Assembly (NCBI GenBank): GCA_963204845.1 | Contig: CAUJIL010000228.1 | Coordinates: forward strand, 1-26,472 | DNA from: Pseudomonadota bacterium | GTDB lineage: Bacteria > Pseudomonadota > Gammaproteobacteria > Pseudomonadales > UBA5518 | DNA length: 26,472 bases | Reading direction: 5' to 3' | Part shown: positions 1-6,680 of the stretch, in pieces | Numbering within the stretch: the first letter of the stretch is position 1 | Layout: each line of letters begins with the position of its first letter | The notes under the pieces: generated by a model | What the model was told of the DNA's origin: nothing | Databases searched by the model: none | Seen by the model: only the letters and a program-made list of their open reading frames with translations | Made by a program: the position numbers and the translations under genes

Positions 1-1
1 C

Positions 2-172
2 GATGCCCCCGCCAGCGGGACGCTGCACATGTGCCTCAGTTGCTTCTATCACTTCCTGACGCCGGAGGTCTCGGAGTCGATGCTGCTCGAGATCGGTGAG
101 GCGCTGGCGCGCCTGGGCGATGCCGGCGGCGCGCCGCGCAACGTGATCCGCTTCCCGCGGCGGCGCCGCTGA
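2..172 (+). CDS. C-terminal fragment of an unidentified protein
   Basis: The frame is open from the left edge and ends in TGA at 170-172, giving the last 56 residues of a protein whose start lies outside the window. Third codon positions are almost all G or C, as in the neighbouring real genes, so I take it as coding. The visible part contains MCLSCFYHF (two cysteines in a CxxC spacing), then a short acidic helical stretch and a basic Arg-rich end (RFPRRRR). I do not recognise the family. It converges on the minus-strand operon, with only 8 bases between the two stop codons and no obvious terminator hairpin. Confidence 0.6.
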   Translation, partial: DAPASGTLHMCLSCFYHFLTPEVSESMLLEIGEALARLGDAGGAPRNVIRFPRRRR

Positions 173-180
173 CTACGGCT

Positions 181-672
181 TTACATCGGCATGAAGCGCA
201 GTTCCGGGTCGGCGGTGCTCTTGTGCCACAGCTCGTCGAACTGCTCCGCCAGATGCTTCACGAAGGCGCGGTCGTCGCGATTCCAGAAGCAGATCTTGTC
301 GTCCTCGTTCGGAATGAAGAACACGCCGGCATCGTCGGCCAGCACGTAGTTGGCGATATAGCGCTCGGGGCAGTACACGAGCTTGCGCAGCGGCACCGCC
401 GATACCAGCCGCTGGTGCAGCGCGGCGAGGCGGTGCGTGCGCTGGCGCAACGGTTGGCTGTCCTTGATGAGCACCCGCACCTCGCAGGGCGGACCCTGGC
501 GTGCCACGCGCGAGAGTTCGCGCACCAGGTCCTCGTGGTCGAACAGCGCGGGGGCGAGGTTGTCGCTGAAGATCCGCACCAGGTGGTGCGCTCCGCGCAG
601 CAGTTCGCACAGGGCGCCGGCCTGGTCGGCGGCTGCCTCGAGCTCGGTGCGGCCTTCAGTTCGCGGATGCAT
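181..672 (-). CDS. PLD-like domain protein without HKD motif (DUF7931-type), downstream of purB
   Basis: A 163-residue soluble protein, last gene of the nudJ-mnmA-hflD-purB operon. The central part (IFSDNLAPALFDHEDLVREL, then a strand-helix block with VRVLIKD) resembles one half of a phospholipase D-type fold. I see no HxKxxxxD catalytic motif, so enzymatic activity is unlikely and the role is unknown. Proteins of this kind are, to my recollection, found beside purB or a GNAT gene in pseudomonads and relatives. I chose the ATG at 670-672, which has AGGAGG about 5 bases upstream; a GTG at 676-678 sits on the Shine-Dalgarno sequence itself. The start lies inside the end of purB (17-base overlap), which suggests translational coupling. 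No signal peptide or membrane segment is visible. Confidence 0.75.
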   Translation of the reverse strand: MHPRTEGRTELEAAADQAGALCELLRGAHHLVRIFSDNLAPALFDHEDLVRELSRVARQGPPCEVRVLIKDSQPLRQRTHRLAALHQRLVSAVPLRKLVYCPERYIANYVLADDAGVFFIPNEDDKICFWNRDDRAFVKHLAEQFDELWHKSTADPELRFMPM

Positions 673-2071
673 CGTCACCTCCTCGCCGTTGCAGGTGTTC
701 GCGGATGCGCAGCGCCTGCGCAGTGGCGTTGCCGATGTAGGTGGCCGGCGTCAGCGCGGCGAGCCGTGCGCGCTCGGCGGCCGGGATCTCGTGCAGCGAC
801 GCGATGAACGCGCGCATCTCGGGTGCCCCGACGCGCTGTCCGCGCGTCAGCGCCTTGAGTTTCTCGTACGGCTCGGCCACCCCGTAGCGGCGCATCACGG
901 TCTGCACCGGTTCGGCCAGCACTTCCCAGTTCGCGTCGAGGTCGGCGGCGAGGCGCGCCGGATCGAGTTCGAGCTTGCCGATCCCCTTCAGCAGCGCCTC
1001 GTAGGCGATCAGGCAGTAGGCGAAGGCGCTGCCGAGGTTGCGCAGCACGGTCGAGTCCGTGAGATCGCGCTGCCAGCGCGAGACGGGCAGCTTCCCGGCC
1101 AGGTGCGCGAACAGCGCGTTCGCCAGCCCGAGGTTGCCCTCGGCGTTTTCGAAGTCGATCGGGTTCACCTTGTGCGGCATCGTCGACGAGCCCACCTCGC
1201 CGGCGCGGGTGCGCTGGCGGAAATAGCCGATCGAGACGTAGCCCCAGACGTCGCGCGCGAAATCGAGCGCGACGGTGTTGAAACGCTCGACCGCCGCGAA
1301 CAGTTCGGCGAGGCAATCGTGCGGCTCGATTTGCGTGGTGTAGGGGTTCCATTCCAGCCCCAGCGAGCGCACGAAGCCGCGTGCGTTCGCCTCCCAGTCC
1401 ACGTCGGGGTAGGCCGCGAGGTGCGCGTTGTAATTGCCGACCGCGCCGTTGATCTTGCCGAGCATGCGCACCGCGGCCACCTGTTCGCGCTGGCGGTGCA
1501 GGCGGTAGACCACGTTGGCGATCTCCTTGCCCATCGTCGAGGGGCTGGCTGGTTGCCCGTGCGTGCGCGACAGCATCGGCACCTCCGCCCAGTGTTCGGC
1601 GAGCGTGCACAAGGACTCGACGATGCGGTCCATCGCCGGCAGGATCGTCTCGCGGCGCGCGCAGTCCAGCATCAGCGCATGGCTGAGGTTGTTGATGTCC
1701 TCCGAGGTGCACGCGAAGTGCACGAACTCGAGTCCGGCCGCGGCGCCGGGTATGGCGGCGATGCGCTCCTTGAGGAAGTATTCGACGGCCTTCACGTCGT
1801 GGTTCGTGGTCGCCTCGATGGCCTTCACGCGCGCGGCGTCCGTGCTCGAGAAACGCTCCAGGATCGCGTTCAGCGCCGCGTGCGTTGCCTCGTCGAAAGG
1901 ACCGAACTCGGGGACGCCCGGCAACGCCGCGACGCGTTCCAGCCAGCGCAGTTCCACCAGCACGCGGAAGCGGATCAGACCGTATTCGCTGAACACCGGC
2001 CGCAGCGCGGCGGTCTTGGCGCCGTAGCGTCCGTCGATGGGGGAAATCGCGCTGAGTTCGTCGAGTTGCAT
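656..2071 (-). CDS. purB: Adenylosuccinate lyase
   Basis: PurB catalyses two beta-eliminations in purine synthesis: SAICAR to AICAR plus fumarate, and adenylosuccinate to AMP plus fumarate. The protein is 471 residues, close to the roughly 456 of E. coli. It starts MQLDELSAISPIDGRYG, typical for the long proteobacterial PurB, and carries the fumarase/aspartase superfamily signature GSSTMPHKVNPIDFEN in the flexible active-site loop. The TSEDINN and RTHGQPASPSTMGKE blocks that line the active site are also present. It lies 82 bases downstream of hflD, with a possible internal -10 (TATCAT, minus strand, 2115-2120) in the gap, so it may be both co-transcribed and separately driven. The extra C-terminal residues (LQRRGGDDASAN) overlap the next gene. 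Confidence 0.97.
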   Translation of the reverse strand: MQLDELSAISPIDGRYGAKTAALRPVFSEYGLIRFRVLVELRWLERVAALPGVPEFGPFDEATHAALNAILERFSSTDAARVKAIEATTNHDVKAVEYFLKERIAAIPGAAAGLEFVHFACTSEDINNLSHALMLDCARRETILPAMDRIVESLCTLAEHWAEVPMLSRTHGQPASPSTMGKEIANVVYRLHRQREQVAAVRMLGKINGAVGNYNAHLAAYPDVDWEANARGFVRSLGLEWNPYTTQIEPHDCLAELFAAVERFNTVALDFARDVWGYVSIGYFRQRTRAGEVGSSTMPHKVNPIDFENAEGNLGLANALFAHLAGKLPVSRWQRDLTDSTVLRNLGSAFAYCLIAYEALLKGIGKLELDPARLAADLDANWEVLAEPVQTVMRRYGVAEPYEKLKALTRGQRVGAPEMRAFIASLHEIPAAERARLAALTPATYIGNATAQALRIREHLQRRGGDDASAN

Positions 2072-2153
2072 CGTTGTTTCCGTGAGGCCGCTGCCGTGCG
2101 GCCGGTTGCAGTGGATGATAGCGCACGCCGGGTGTCGCGCGGGCCGCCGGCCC

Positions 2154-2789
2154 TCAGTGCCCGGAGCGCAGCGCGCGGCACGCGGCGATCAGGCGCGCGC
2201 GCCCGAGCAGCAGCCCCGGGAGGCTGCCGCCGACGAAGCGCCACAGCACCGCGGCACGCACGCCGGCGAGCAGCAGTGCCCGGATCCGCGCGACCACGCG
2301 CGGGTCGCGCAGGTGCTCGGAGGACCCCGTCACCTTGATGCGGAAGCTGTAGCGGCTGATCGTCTCCTCGTACAGCGCGGCCAGCGCCGGCGCGACGGTG
2401 TCGAAATCCTCCGCGAGTTCCTGCGCATCGCCGGCCAGGGCTTGCAGTCGCTCGCGGATCACCGCGAGCCGCTCGCGGTCACGCGCCAGGCGCTTGCCGA
2501 GATGCGCGAGCGCGAGCGCGTAGCGCAGCGCTGGTGCCTGCGCGTCGCCGGCGCTCAGCGTCAACGCCGACTCGAGACGTTGCAGCGCACCGCCGAGCGC
2601 GGCGGCGCCTCCCCAGACATCCTCGACGCGCTGCCATTCGAAGCGCAGCAGGCCAATGCCCAGCGTGCGCACGCCCTGGCTTGGCGCCGTGCCGGTGCGT
2701 GCCAGCTCGTCGACCAGCGTGGCGCATTCGAGCATCGCGGCCAGCGCCAGCGCCTGCTCGCGCGCGGTTGCGGACGCTGCGGCGCTCAT
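2154..2789 (-). CDS. hflD: HflD-family lysogenisation regulator (DUF489)
   Basis: A 211-residue, almost entirely helical protein matching HflD in length (E. coli 213) and in its position between mnmA and purB. In E. coli, HflD sequesters phage lambda CII and is peripherally membrane-associated; its normal cellular role is unclear. Recognisable features are the N-terminal ALAAMLECATLVDELARTG, a central RDRERLAVIRERLQAL segment and SFRIKVTGSSEHL, all characteristic of the family. The start ATG (2787-2789) overlaps the mnmA stop as ATGA. A short GC palindrome (2141-2153, GGGCC/GGCCC) follows the stop codon and could slow transcription before purB. No signal peptide. Confidence 0.92.
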   Translation of the reverse strand: MSAAASATAREQALALAAMLECATLVDELARTGTAPSQGVRTLGIGLLRFEWQRVEDVWGGAAALGGALQRLESALTLSAGDAQAPALRYALALAHLGKRLARDRERLAVIRERLQALAGDAQELAEDFDTVAPALAALYEETISRYSFRIKVTGSSEHLRDPRVVARIRALLLAGVRAAVLWRFVGGSLPGLLLGRARLIAACRALRSGH

Positions 2790-3874
2790 GCGAAGCGCTC
2801 CTCGATCACGCCGCCGCCGAGGCAGCAGTCACCGTCGTAGAACACCACGTACTGTCCCGGTGTCACGGCGCGCTGCGCACTAGCGAACTCGACCCGCCAG
2901 CGTCCGTCGCCCTGGGGCGCGATGCGGCATGGCTGGTCGGGCTGGCGGTAGCGGATCTTGGCGTGCAGCTCGCGTTCGCCCGGCTGCGGCTCCGCGCCGA
3001 TCCAGTGCGTCTGCGCGCACACCAGCGCGCGGTGGTAGAGCGCGGGGTGCTCGCTGCCCTGGGCGACCAGCAGCGTATTCGTCGCGAGGTCCTTTCCGAT
3101 TACGTACCACGGCTGCTCGGGGTGGTTGCGCCGGCCGCCGATGCCGAGCCCCTGGCGCTGGCCGATCGTGTAGTACATCAGCCCGTGGTGCTCGCCGAGC
3201 GGCTCGCTCTCGGTACCGTGGATCGGGCCGGGCTGCGCCGGCAGGTAGCGGCGCAGGAAGTCGGCGAAGCGCCGCTCGCCGATGAAGCAGATGCCGGTAC
3301 TGTCCTTCTTCGCGGCGACCGGGAACGCGTGTTCGCGTGCGATGCGCCGGACCTCGCTCTTCGGCAGCTCGCCGACCGGGAACAGGCAGCGCGCGAGCTG
3401 GCTCCCCGGCACGGCGTGCAGGAAATAGCTCTGGTCCTTGGCCGGATCGCGCCCTTTGAGCAGGCGCGCGTGGCCGTCGCGCAGTTCGCGCCGCGCGTAG
3501 TGGCCGGTCGCGATGGTGTCGGCGCCGAGCGCGGATGCGTAGTCGACGAACACCTTGAACTTGATCTCGCGGTTGCACAGCACGTCCGGGTTCGGCGTGC
3601 GTCCGGCGCGGTATTCGGCGAGGAAGTGCTCGAACACGTTGTCCCAGTACTCGGCGGCGAAGTTCGCCGTGTGCAGCCGGATGCCGAGCAGTGCGCAGAC
3701 GGCCTCGGCGTCGGCGAGGTCGGCGCGCGCGGTGCAGTACTCGGTGCCGTCGTCCTCGTCCCAGTTCTTCATGAACAGGCCTTCGACGGCAAAACCCTGC
3801 TCGCGCAGCAGCAGTGCGGCGACCGCGGAATCGACGCCGCCCGACAACCCGACGATGACGCGTGCGCCGCTCAT
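2786..3874 (-). CDS. mnmA: tRNA-specific 2-thiouridylase MnmA
   Basis: MnmA thiolates C2 of the wobble uridine in tRNA-Lys, -Glu and -Gln, using ATP and sulfur relayed from IscS through Tus proteins. The protein is 362 residues (E. coli 368). It has the PP-loop SGGVDS at residues 11-16, the first catalytic cysteine at 100 in NPDVLCNREIKF, and the persulfide-carrying cysteine at 196 in DSTGICFIGERRF. The C-terminal beta-barrel region ends GQYVVFYDGDCCLGGGVI. Both ends overlap neighbours by 4 bases (ATGA), nudJ upstream and hflD downstream, so the three genes are translated as a coupled unit. Confidence 0.97.
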   Translation of the reverse strand: MSGARVIVGLSGGVDSAVAALLLREQGFAVEGLFMKNWDEDDGTEYCTARADLADAEAVCALLGIRLHTANFAAEYWDNVFEHFLAEYRAGRTPNPDVLCNREIKFKVFVDYASALGADTIATGHYARRELRDGHARLLKGRDPAKDQSYFLHAVPGSQLARCLFPVGELPKSEVRRIAREHAFPVAAKKDSTGICFIGERRFADFLRRYLPAQPGPIHGTESEPLGEHHGLMYYTIGQRQGLGIGGRRNHPEQPWYVIGKDLATNTLLVAQGSEHPALYHRALVCAQTHWIGAEPQPGERELHAKIRYRQPDQPCRIAPQGDGRWRVEFASAQRAVTPGQYVVFYDGDCCLGGGVIEERFA

Positions 3875-4335
3875 CGTGCGTGCGGGTAGAAGAAGTCGAG
3901 CGGGAAGCGGCGCCCGCTGCGGTGCTGCTCGATGGTCGCCAGCACCGACTCGCTGCGCAGGCGCCCGCGCGCCGCGAGGATCTCCGCGTAGCTCAGCCAG
4001 TGCGTGGCAACGATGCCGCCGTCGAGCCGGCGGGCGGGGTCGTGATGGAGCGCCCGGGCGAGGAAACTGGTGCGCAGGTAGCTGATGCCGCTCGTGCTGG
4101 CGGTGAACAGGCTGGTGCCGAGCACGGCCTCGATCGCGACCTCCCAGCCGGTTTCCTCGAGCGTTTCACGCCGCGCCGCCTCGATCAGCGTCTCGCCCGG
4201 CTCGAGGTGCCCGGCGGGCTGGTTCAACACACGGCGACCGTCGATCGCTTCCTCGACCAGCAGGTAGCGCTCGTCACGGAACAGCACCGTGGCGACGGTG
4301 ACGCGGGGTTGCCATTGCCTGAGCGTATCGTTCAT
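3871..4335 (-). CDS. nudJ: Nudix hydrolase, NudJ-like
   Basis: A 154-residue Nudix protein with a complete Nudix box at residues 42-64: GHLEPGETLIEAARRETLEE followed by TGW, fitting GX5EX7REUXEEXGU and so able to bind the catalytic metal. In E. coli, NudJ sits directly before mnmA and hydrolyses nucleoside tri- and diphosphates and the thiamin precursor HMP-PP. Length and synteny both match here; substrate choice is inferred from family. It is the first gene of the operon. A perfect TATAAT on the minus strand lies 27 bases upstream of its ATG. Confidence 0.9.
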   Translation of the reverse strand: MNDTLRQWQPRVTVATVLFRDERYLLVEEAIDGRRVLNQPAGHLEPGETLIEAARRETLEETGWEVAIEAVLGTSLFTASTSGISYLRTSFLARALHHDPARRLDGGIVATHWLSYAEILAARGRLRSESVLATIEQHRSGRRFPLDFFYPHAR

Positions 4336-4361
4336 CGCCGTTTCCGGGCAAAAGGGCGGGC

Positions 4362-4367
4362 ATTATA
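4362..4367 (-). promoter_or_regulatory. -10 hexamer of the nudJ-mnmA-hflD-purB promoter
   Basis: Reading the minus strand, 4367-4362 is a perfect TATAAT, 26 bases before the nudJ ATG. The hexamer 17 bases upstream is a poor -35 match. The site lies in a 146-base gene-free gap (4336-4481) that also holds the icd promoter. A GC palindrome, GCGGCC-GT-GGCCGC (4368-4381), lies immediately upstream of it and could be an operator or simply GC-rich background. Confidence 0.5.
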
Positions 4368-4407
4368 GCGGCCGTGGCCGCTCCGGCACGCCATCACGGG
4401 GAAGCGG

Positions 4408-4416
4408 TGATATACT
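4408..4416 (+). promoter_or_regulatory. Extended -10 promoter of icd
   Basis: TG-A-TATACT at 4408-4416 is an extended -10 element, and no convincing -35 lies 16-18 bases upstream, which fits the extended -10 class. It would give a leader of about 60 bases before the icd ATG at 4482. Confidence 0.5.
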
Positions 4417-4481
4417 GCCGCGCCGCGCGTGCCCAGCAGCATCGCATCCACTCACCCCGGCCATGACAACGGAGCAGACTA

Positions 4482-5738
4482 ATGGCGTACAAGCACATCA
4501 AGGTACCAGCACAGGGCGAGAAGATCACGGTCAATGCAGACCATTCGCTGAATGTGCCGGACAATCCCGTGATCCCGTTCATCGAGGGCGACGGTATCGG
4601 GGTCGACATCACGCCGGCGATGCTGAAGGTGGTCGATGCGGCAGTCGCGAAGGCTTACGGCGGCAAGCGCAAGATCAGCTGGATGGAGATCTACACCGGC
4701 GAGAAGGCGGCCGAACTCTACGACGGCGACTGGTTCCCGGCCGAGACGCTGGAGGCGATCCGCGAGTACGTGGTGTCGATCAAGGGGCCGCTGACCACGC
4801 CGGTGGGCGGTGGTTTCCGTTCGCTGAACGTCGCGCTGCGCCAGGAACTCGACCTCTACGTCTGCCTGCGCCCGGTGCGCTGGTTCACGGGCGTTCCGTC
4901 GCCGGTGCGTGAGCCCCAGAAGACCAACATGGTGATCTTCCGCGAGAACTCGGAGGACATCTATGCCGGTATCGAATGGAAGGCGGGCACGGCGGAAGCC
5001 GACAAGCTGATCCGTTTCCTGCGCGAGGAGATGGGCGTCACCAAGATCCGCTTCCCGGAGAACTGCGGCATCGGCATCAAGCCGGTGTCGAAGGAAGGGA
5101 CCGAGCGCCTGGTCCGCCGTGCGATCCAGTACGCGATCGACCAGGACCTGCCCTCGGTCACCATCGTGCACAAGGGCAACATCATGAAGTTCACCGAGGG
5201 TGGCTTCAAGGAATGGGGCTACGCACTGGCGCAGAACGAGTTCGGCGGTGAACTGCTCGACGGCGGTCCGTGGGTGAAACTGCGCAATCCGAAGACCGGC
5301 AAGGACATCGTGATCAAGGACGTGATCGCCGACGCGATGCTGCAGCAGGTGCTGCTGCGCCCCGACGAGTACAGCGTGATCGCCACGCTGAACCTGAACG
5401 GCGACTACCTGTCGGATGCGCTCGCCGCGCAGGTCGGTGGCATCGGCATCGCGCCGGGCGCCAACCTGAGCGACACCGTGGCGCTGTTCGAGGCGACCCA
5501 CGGCACGGCGCCCAAGTACGCTGGCCAGGACAAGGTGAACCCTGGTTCGCTGATCCTGTCGGCCGAGATGATGCTGCGCCACATGGGCTGGAACGAGGCG
5601 GCCGACCTGGTGATAGCCGGCGTGAACGGTGCGATCCAGGCGAAGACCGTGACCTACGACTTCGAGCGCCTTATGCAAGGGGCGACGCTGGTGAAGTGCT
5701 CGCAGTTCGGCGACGCGATCATCCGCCACATGACCTGA
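4482..5738 (+). CDS. icd: Isocitrate dehydrogenase, NADP-dependent
   Basis: Icd oxidatively decarboxylates isocitrate to 2-oxoglutarate in the TCA cycle. The protein is 418 residues (E. coli 416) and collinear with E. coli Icd. Substrate-binding residues are seen in GGGFRSLNVALRQELDLYVC. Ser114 in the RSLN motif corresponds to the AceK phosphorylation site of E. coli (Ser113), so phospho-control at the glyoxylate branch point is possible. Further family blocks are FRENSEDIYAGIEW, IVHKGNIMKFTEG and the nucleotide-binding ATHGTAPKYAGQ. The start is fixed by GGAG at 4471-4474, 7 bases before the ATG. It is monocistronic, with cspD facing it and a strong hairpin in between. Confidence 0.98.
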   Translation: MAYKHIKVPAQGEKITVNADHSLNVPDNPVIPFIEGDGIGVDITPAMLKVVDAAVAKAYGGKRKISWMEIYTGEKAAELYDGDWFPAETLEAIREYVVSIKGPLTTPVGGGFRSLNVALRQELDLYVCLRPVRWFTGVPSPVREPQKTNMVIFRENSEDIYAGIEWKAGTAEADKLIRFLREEMGVTKIRFPENCGIGIKPVSKEGTERLVRRAIQYAIDQDLPSVTIVHKGNIMKFTEGGFKEWGYALAQNEFGGELLDGGPWVKLRNPKTGKDIVIKDVIADAMLQQVLLRPDEYSVIATLNLNGDYLSDALAAQVGGIGIAPGANLSDTVALFEATHGTAPKYAGQDKVNPGSLILSAEMMLRHMGWNEAADLVIAGVNGAIQAKTVTYDFERLMQGATLVKCSQFGDAIIRHMT

Positions 5739-5749
5739 GTGCGGCAGCA

Positions 5750-5775
5750 GCGGCGGCGCCTGCGGGCGTCGCCGC
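5750..5775. terminator. Hairpin between convergent icd and cspD
   Basis: GCGGCGGCGCC (5750-5760) pairs with GGCGTCGCCGC (5765-5775) around a TGCG loop: 11 base pairs including one G-U, starting 11 bases after the icd stop. There is no T-tract on either side, so it is a plausible bidirectional terminator or 3'-end stabiliser rather than a textbook intrinsic terminator. Confidence 0.5.
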
Positions 5776-5787
5776 GATTCCGCGTTG

Positions 5788-6024
5788 CTATCTTGCCAGC
5801 AGCATCCCGCTTTCGAGGGCCTCGATCGCCTCGATCGCGATCGCGTGCATGCCCTTGGGTCCGGCCTGGACCTCGAACCGTACGGTCTGGCCTGCCTTCA
5901 GCGTCTTGTAGCCTTCCATCCGGATGGCCGAGTAATGGGCGAATATATCGGAGCTGCCTTCATCGGCCAGGATGAAGCCGTAGCCCTTGGCATTGTTGAA
6001 CCACTTGACGATACCAGTACGCAT
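5788..6024 (-). CDS. cspD: Cold-shock domain protein, CspD-like
   Basis: A 78-residue single-stranded nucleic acid-binding OB-fold protein. RNP1 is KGYGFI (residues 14-19) and RNP2 is DIFAHY (26-31). The start MRTGIVKWFNNAKGYGFI is the CspD version, with NNA instead of the D/NxxK of CspA, and the length matches E. coli CspD (74). CspD next to clpS-clpA and icd is the usual gammaproteobacterial arrangement. In E. coli, CspD is a stationary-phase replication inhibitor and not cold-induced; that role is inferred here. A GAGGA Shine-Dalgarno (6033-6037, minus) lies 8 bases before the ATG and is preceded by a 5-bp GC hairpin three bases further upstream. Confidence 0.93.
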   Translation of the reverse strand: MRTGIVKWFNNAKGYGFILADEGSSDIFAHYSAIRMEGYKTLKAGQTVRFEVQAGPKGMHAIAIEAIEALESGMLLAR

Positions 6025-6229
6025 GAATCTGGTCCTCGTTGCCCCGGGCGGGGCATCGGTTGTTGTGCTTATGTCGGACCTGCCAGCACGCCGGAAGCGT
6101 GCTGAAGCATTGGACAGCTTTTTTAGCGGCAGCGCCCGCGGGTGTCAAGCGCGCGGGCGGCGCCGGCGCCGGTGCCTCTTGTGCGAGGACGCGATCCATG
6201 GAACATTCTGGGCAAGCGGGCGGTTAGCG
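6025..6229. promoter_or_regulatory. Divergent cspD/clpS leader region with three palindromes
   Basis: This 205-base gene-free gap serves cspD (minus) and clpS (plus). It contains three perfect inverted repeats: GCCCC/GGGGC (6041-6054, loop 4), CAGCACGC/GCGTGCTG (6085-6105, loop 5) and CGCCCGCG/CGCGGGCG (6133-6159, loop 11). A run of six Ts lies at about 6120-6125. I could not place a convincing -35/-10 pair for either gene. On the minus strand CATAAG (6074-6069) is a weak -10 candidate for cspD. Confidence 0.45.
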
Positions 6230-6601
6230 ATGAGAGTGATGGACAGCACATCGACGGCAGGGCGTATCACCGCGAGCGGTGAGGACCGCCTCGCGCGCGA
6301 TGGCGGGCTCGCGCTCCAGGAGTCGGATGCGCAACTCGCCGAACCGCCCATGTACCAGGTCGTGATGCTGAACGACGACTACACGCCGATGGACTTCGTG
6401 GTCGACGTGCTGCAGCGATTCTTCGGGATGGGGCGCGACAAGGCCACGCGCGTGATGCTGGCGGTGCACACCGAGGGCCGCGCGGTGTGCGGGGTATTCA
6501 CGCGCGACGTCGCGGAGACGAAGGCGATGCAGGTCAACCGCTACGCGCGAGAAAACCAGCATCCGCTGCTGTGCGAGATCGAAGTCGCCGCCGGCGATTG
6601 A
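6230..6601 (+). CDS. clpS: ATP-dependent Clp protease adaptor ClpS
   Basis: ClpS binds primary N-degron residues (Leu, Phe, Trp, Tyr) and hands the substrate to ClpAP. The 123-residue frame contains the ClpS core: PPMYQVVMLNDDYTPMDFVV, with the conserved NDDYTPM strand that forms the N-degron pocket, then VLQRFFGM, AVHTEGRAVCGVF and the C-terminal QHPLLCEIE. The N-terminal 35 residues or so are the flexible extension that enters the ClpA pore. The start is uncertain between ATG 6230 and ATG 6239; neither has a strong Shine-Dalgarno. It is followed by clpA after 79 bases, the standard operon. Confidence 0.95.
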   Translation: MRVMDSTSTAGRITASGEDRLARDGGLALQESDAQLAEPPMYQVVMLNDDYTPMDFVVDVLQRFFGMGRDKATRVMLAVHTEGRAVCGVFTRDVAETKAMQVNRYARENQHPLLCEIEVAAGD

Positions 6602-6669
6602 ACCCGGAGCCCCGGGAACGCCCGCCCGGTGGCCTGGTCTATGCTGGATGCGAGGCTGCAGTAACTGCC

Positions 6670-6674
6670 GGAGG
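6670..6674 (+). promoter_or_regulatory. Ribosome-binding site fixing the clpA start
   Basis: GGAGG at 6670-6674 lies 6 bases before the ATG at 6681. It rules out the in-frame upstream start near 6648, which would add 11 residues not found in ClpA. Confidence 0.8.
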
Positions 6675-6680
6675 CTCCTC

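Noticed and set aside
383..2338. Long plus-strand open frame of about 650 codons
   Set aside because: It lies antisense to purB and the gene after it. The translation is low-complexity and Arg/His-rich with no family features. High-GC coding DNA routinely gives open antisense frames.
6085..6125. Hairpin plus T-run upstream of clpS as a rho-independent terminator
   Set aside because: The six Ts start about 14 bases after the stem, no plus-strand gene ends upstream of it, and on the minus strand the T-run is on the wrong side.
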